Assembly: GCA_964558665.1 (NCBI GenBank)
Contig: CAZLFA010000030.1
Coordinates: forward strand, 1-43,896
Direction: 5' to 3'
DNA: 43,896 nt
From: CAZLFA01 sp964558665
Lineage (GTDB): Bacteria; Desulfobacterota; Syntrophia; Syntrophales; PHBD01
The notes beneath the pieces were generated by a model, which was not told the DNA's origin, did not search any database, and saw nothing but the letters and a program-made list of their open reading frames with translations. The first letter of the stretch is position 1. Every line of letters starts with the position of its first letter. The position numbers and the translations under genes are program-made. Below, piece after piece: positions 42,314-43,896 of the stretch.

Positions 42314-43837
42314 ATGAAGCGCACGGCATTGTTTTCATTAAACGACACATCATGTGCCGATCAGTTTGCAGAGGAACTGATCCATTGCGGGTGGGAAATC
42401 ATCGCAACGGCGGAAACGGTTGATCTGCTGAGCAGGAAAGGGCTGCCGGTACGAGATATTGCCGAATATACCGGGGTGAATGAAAACTATGGTTTTCCGC
42501 CGACGCTGCATGCCAAGGTAGAATTTGCGCTCACCGGTTCATCAGAGCCGTCTATTGATCTGGTTTACGTTATTCCTTATCCTCTTTCGGTGGGAAATGA
42601 CATCGGCGGCAGGACTCTTCTGGGACTTGCCGTTAAAGGCGGTCGTATCGCGGTCATGTGTGTTGAGGACATGAAAAGGGTTGTCGCTCAGATTTCCTGC
42701 ACGAAAGACATTTCGGAGCCGTTGCGCCTTGAACTGGCGGATAAAGCATGCGCCGCTATCGCCCGACATTATACCTCACTTGTAAAAGATAAGAGAAAAG
42801 GCCGTATTTTATCCGGACGTTTTGCCATGGACCTTAAAAACGGTGAAAATCCGTACCAGAAACCTGCATCTGCCTTTGTTCTCGAAGAAGATGATGATCC
42901 TCTGTCCCTGTTGAAATTCAGGCGGGTATCCGGAGATAGTCCATGTTTTACCAACATGGCTGACGCTGACTCTATCCTGTATACGATGTGTCTGACCGCT
43001 GAGGCTTTGAGGCTGAATATGTCTTCACTCCCCCATATCTGCATTGCAGCCAAACACGGCAATCCGTGCGGCATGGCTGTCAGCGAAGTGTCCCGGGCGC
43101 ATGCTGTTGAAGAAACGCTTTTTGGTGATCCGCGCTCCATCTGGGGTGGCGAGGTAATAACAAACTTTACAGTCGATGAAGAGCTTGCCGGACTTCTGCT
43201 TGCAAGTTCAAGAAGAGAAGAACTGTTCGGCGCCGGTAAATGGATGCTCGACCTGATCATGGCACCTTCGTTCACGACGCAGGCGATTAATGTTCTGGGC
43301 AGGCGCAGTGAACGCAAACTCTATGAAAACAGTGCACTCGAAACGCCTTTTATTACGAGAAACAGTAATGCATACCGCTTTGTACGCGGCGGTTTTCTCA
43401 ATCAGCCGCCTGCAGATTATATTCTGGATGTCAAGGAGTGCCGTTGGGCAGGATGTAATTCACAGGATCTCGACATAGCTTCACTTATCGTTGCCTGGGC
43501 GGTTGCCTTCAGTTCAAACCATGGCGGAAACGAGATCGCTCTTGCCAAAGACGGGATTCTGCTGGGTGCGGGCGGCGGCCCCTCCACGGTTGAAGCGGCC
43601 AGAGTTGCTGTAACGCGGGCGAAAGAGCATGGAAATGACATCAGGGGAGCCGTCTTTGCAGCCGATGCATTCTTCCCTTTTACTGATGCACCCGGTATAC
43701 TGGTTGATGCGGGAGTCACATCGGGTTGTGTCCCGGGCGGCGGTAAAAACGAAGAGGAAATCAAAAATTATTTCAGCAGTCAGGGAATAGCAATGCTCTA
43801 TCTGCCTGATCAGTACAGGGGCTTCTGCAGGCATTAA
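42314..43837 (+). CDS. Diverged PurH (AICAR formyltransferase/IMP cyclohydrolase) homologue
   Basis: 507 aa, near the usual 510-530. N-terminal IMP-cyclohydrolase-like domain (1-170): GRVKTLHPK of normal PurH becomes GFPPTLHAK, so its Arg and Lys are lost, and about 15 residues are missing before DIGG (96-99). Formyltransferase-like domain: catalytic pair Lys247-His248 (AKHGNPCG) and ADAFFPF are kept. However, VKSNAIV becomes GGNEIAL and GAGQMSR becomes GAGGGPS. These changes lie where AICAR, the folate and phosphate bind in PurH. Located 1 nt after the TIGR04076-like gene at the end of a sugar operon, it may formylate a sugar amine instead of AICAR. A degenerate purine enzyme is the alternative. 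Confidence 0.75.
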   Translation: MKRTALFSLNDTSCADQFAEELIHCGWEIIATAETVDLLSRKGLPVRDIAEYTGVNENYGFPPTLHAKVEFALTGSSEPSIDLVYVIPYPLSVGNDIGGRTLLGLAVKGGRIAVMCVEDMKRVVAQISCTKDISEPLRLELADKACAAIARHYTSLVKDKRKGRILSGRFAMDLKNGENPYQKPASAFVLEEDDDPLSLLKFRRVSGDSPCFTNMADADSILYTMCLTAEALRLNMSSLPHICIAAKHGNPCGMAVSEVSRAHAVEETLFGDPRSIWGGEVITNFTVDEELAGLLLASSRREELFGAGKWMLDLIMAPSFTTQAINVLGRRSERKLYENSALETPFITRNSNAYRFVRGGFLNQPPADYILDVKECRWAGCNSQDLDIASLIVAWAVAFSSNHGGNEIALAKDGILLGAGGGPSTVEAARVAVTRAKEHGNDIRGAVFAADAFFPFTDAPGILVDAGVTSGCVPGGGKNEEEIKNYFSSQGIAMLYLPDQYRGFCRH

Positions 43838-43896
43838 CATTTTTGGGTCTTCTGGGTTTGTTGTGCATAAATCATGTTAATTTTGGTTCTTTGATA

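Overview
The window reads as chromosome of an anaerobic deltaproteobacterium (Desulfobacterota), most likely near Syntrophus/Smithella. This is inferred from gene content: a glutaconate-type CoA-transferase pair, a sigma-54 promoter in front of a Geobacter/Syntrophus-style type IV pilin, YfhO and TPR-glycosyltransferase membrane proteins, and a large surface-sugar locus full of radical SAM enzymes. No rRNA, tRNA, CRISPR array, insertion sequence or phage gene was seen. Family names rest on motif recognition by eye; no database search was run.

Left part (1-8012). After a terminator for an upstream gene come a small YtxH / DUF948 / YajD-like HNH trio, then a two-subunit CoA-transferase ending at a perfect bidirectional terminator. 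On the minus strand an overlapping five-gene operon follows: queD - folE2 - nadE - 66-aa zinc ribbon - alcohol dehydrogenase. Its promoter is embedded in the stop codon of the gene upstream. QueD and FolE2 together supply queuosine precursors.

Middle part (8009-28709). A GT-C membrane glycosyltransferase (minus) is followed by pilA (plus) with a near-consensus sigma-54 promoter and its own terminator. Four tandem genes follow for membrane glycosyltransferase-like proteins with C-terminal TPRs that resemble eukaryotic TMTC O-mannosyltransferases; two of them are recent duplicates. Facing them is a six-gene minus-strand group: YfhO-like, methyltransferase-GT2 fusion, methyltransferase, GT9, TPR membrane protein, YfhO-like. 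This block looks like surface glycan or glycoprotein assembly.

Right part (28885-43837). Fourteen plus-strand genes, mostly overlapping or a few bases apart, form one apparent operon. It begins with rfbG-rfbH-rfbF (CDP-4-keto-6-deoxyglucose and its C3 deoxygenation). Next come an epimerase-like protein lacking the usual catalytic Lys, a NeuB-like synthase without SAF domain, a KdsC-like phosphatase and an acetolactate-synthase-like ThDP enzyme. Then come four radical SAM proteins, a YqhD-like metal alcohol dehydrogenase, a duplicated TIGR04076-like Cys/His protein and a strongly diverged PurH homologue. I know of no described pathway with this set. The best guess is an unusual, possibly branched and formylated, CDP-linked or nonulosonate-type surface sugar. 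It is the strongest candidate in the window for an undescribed system.
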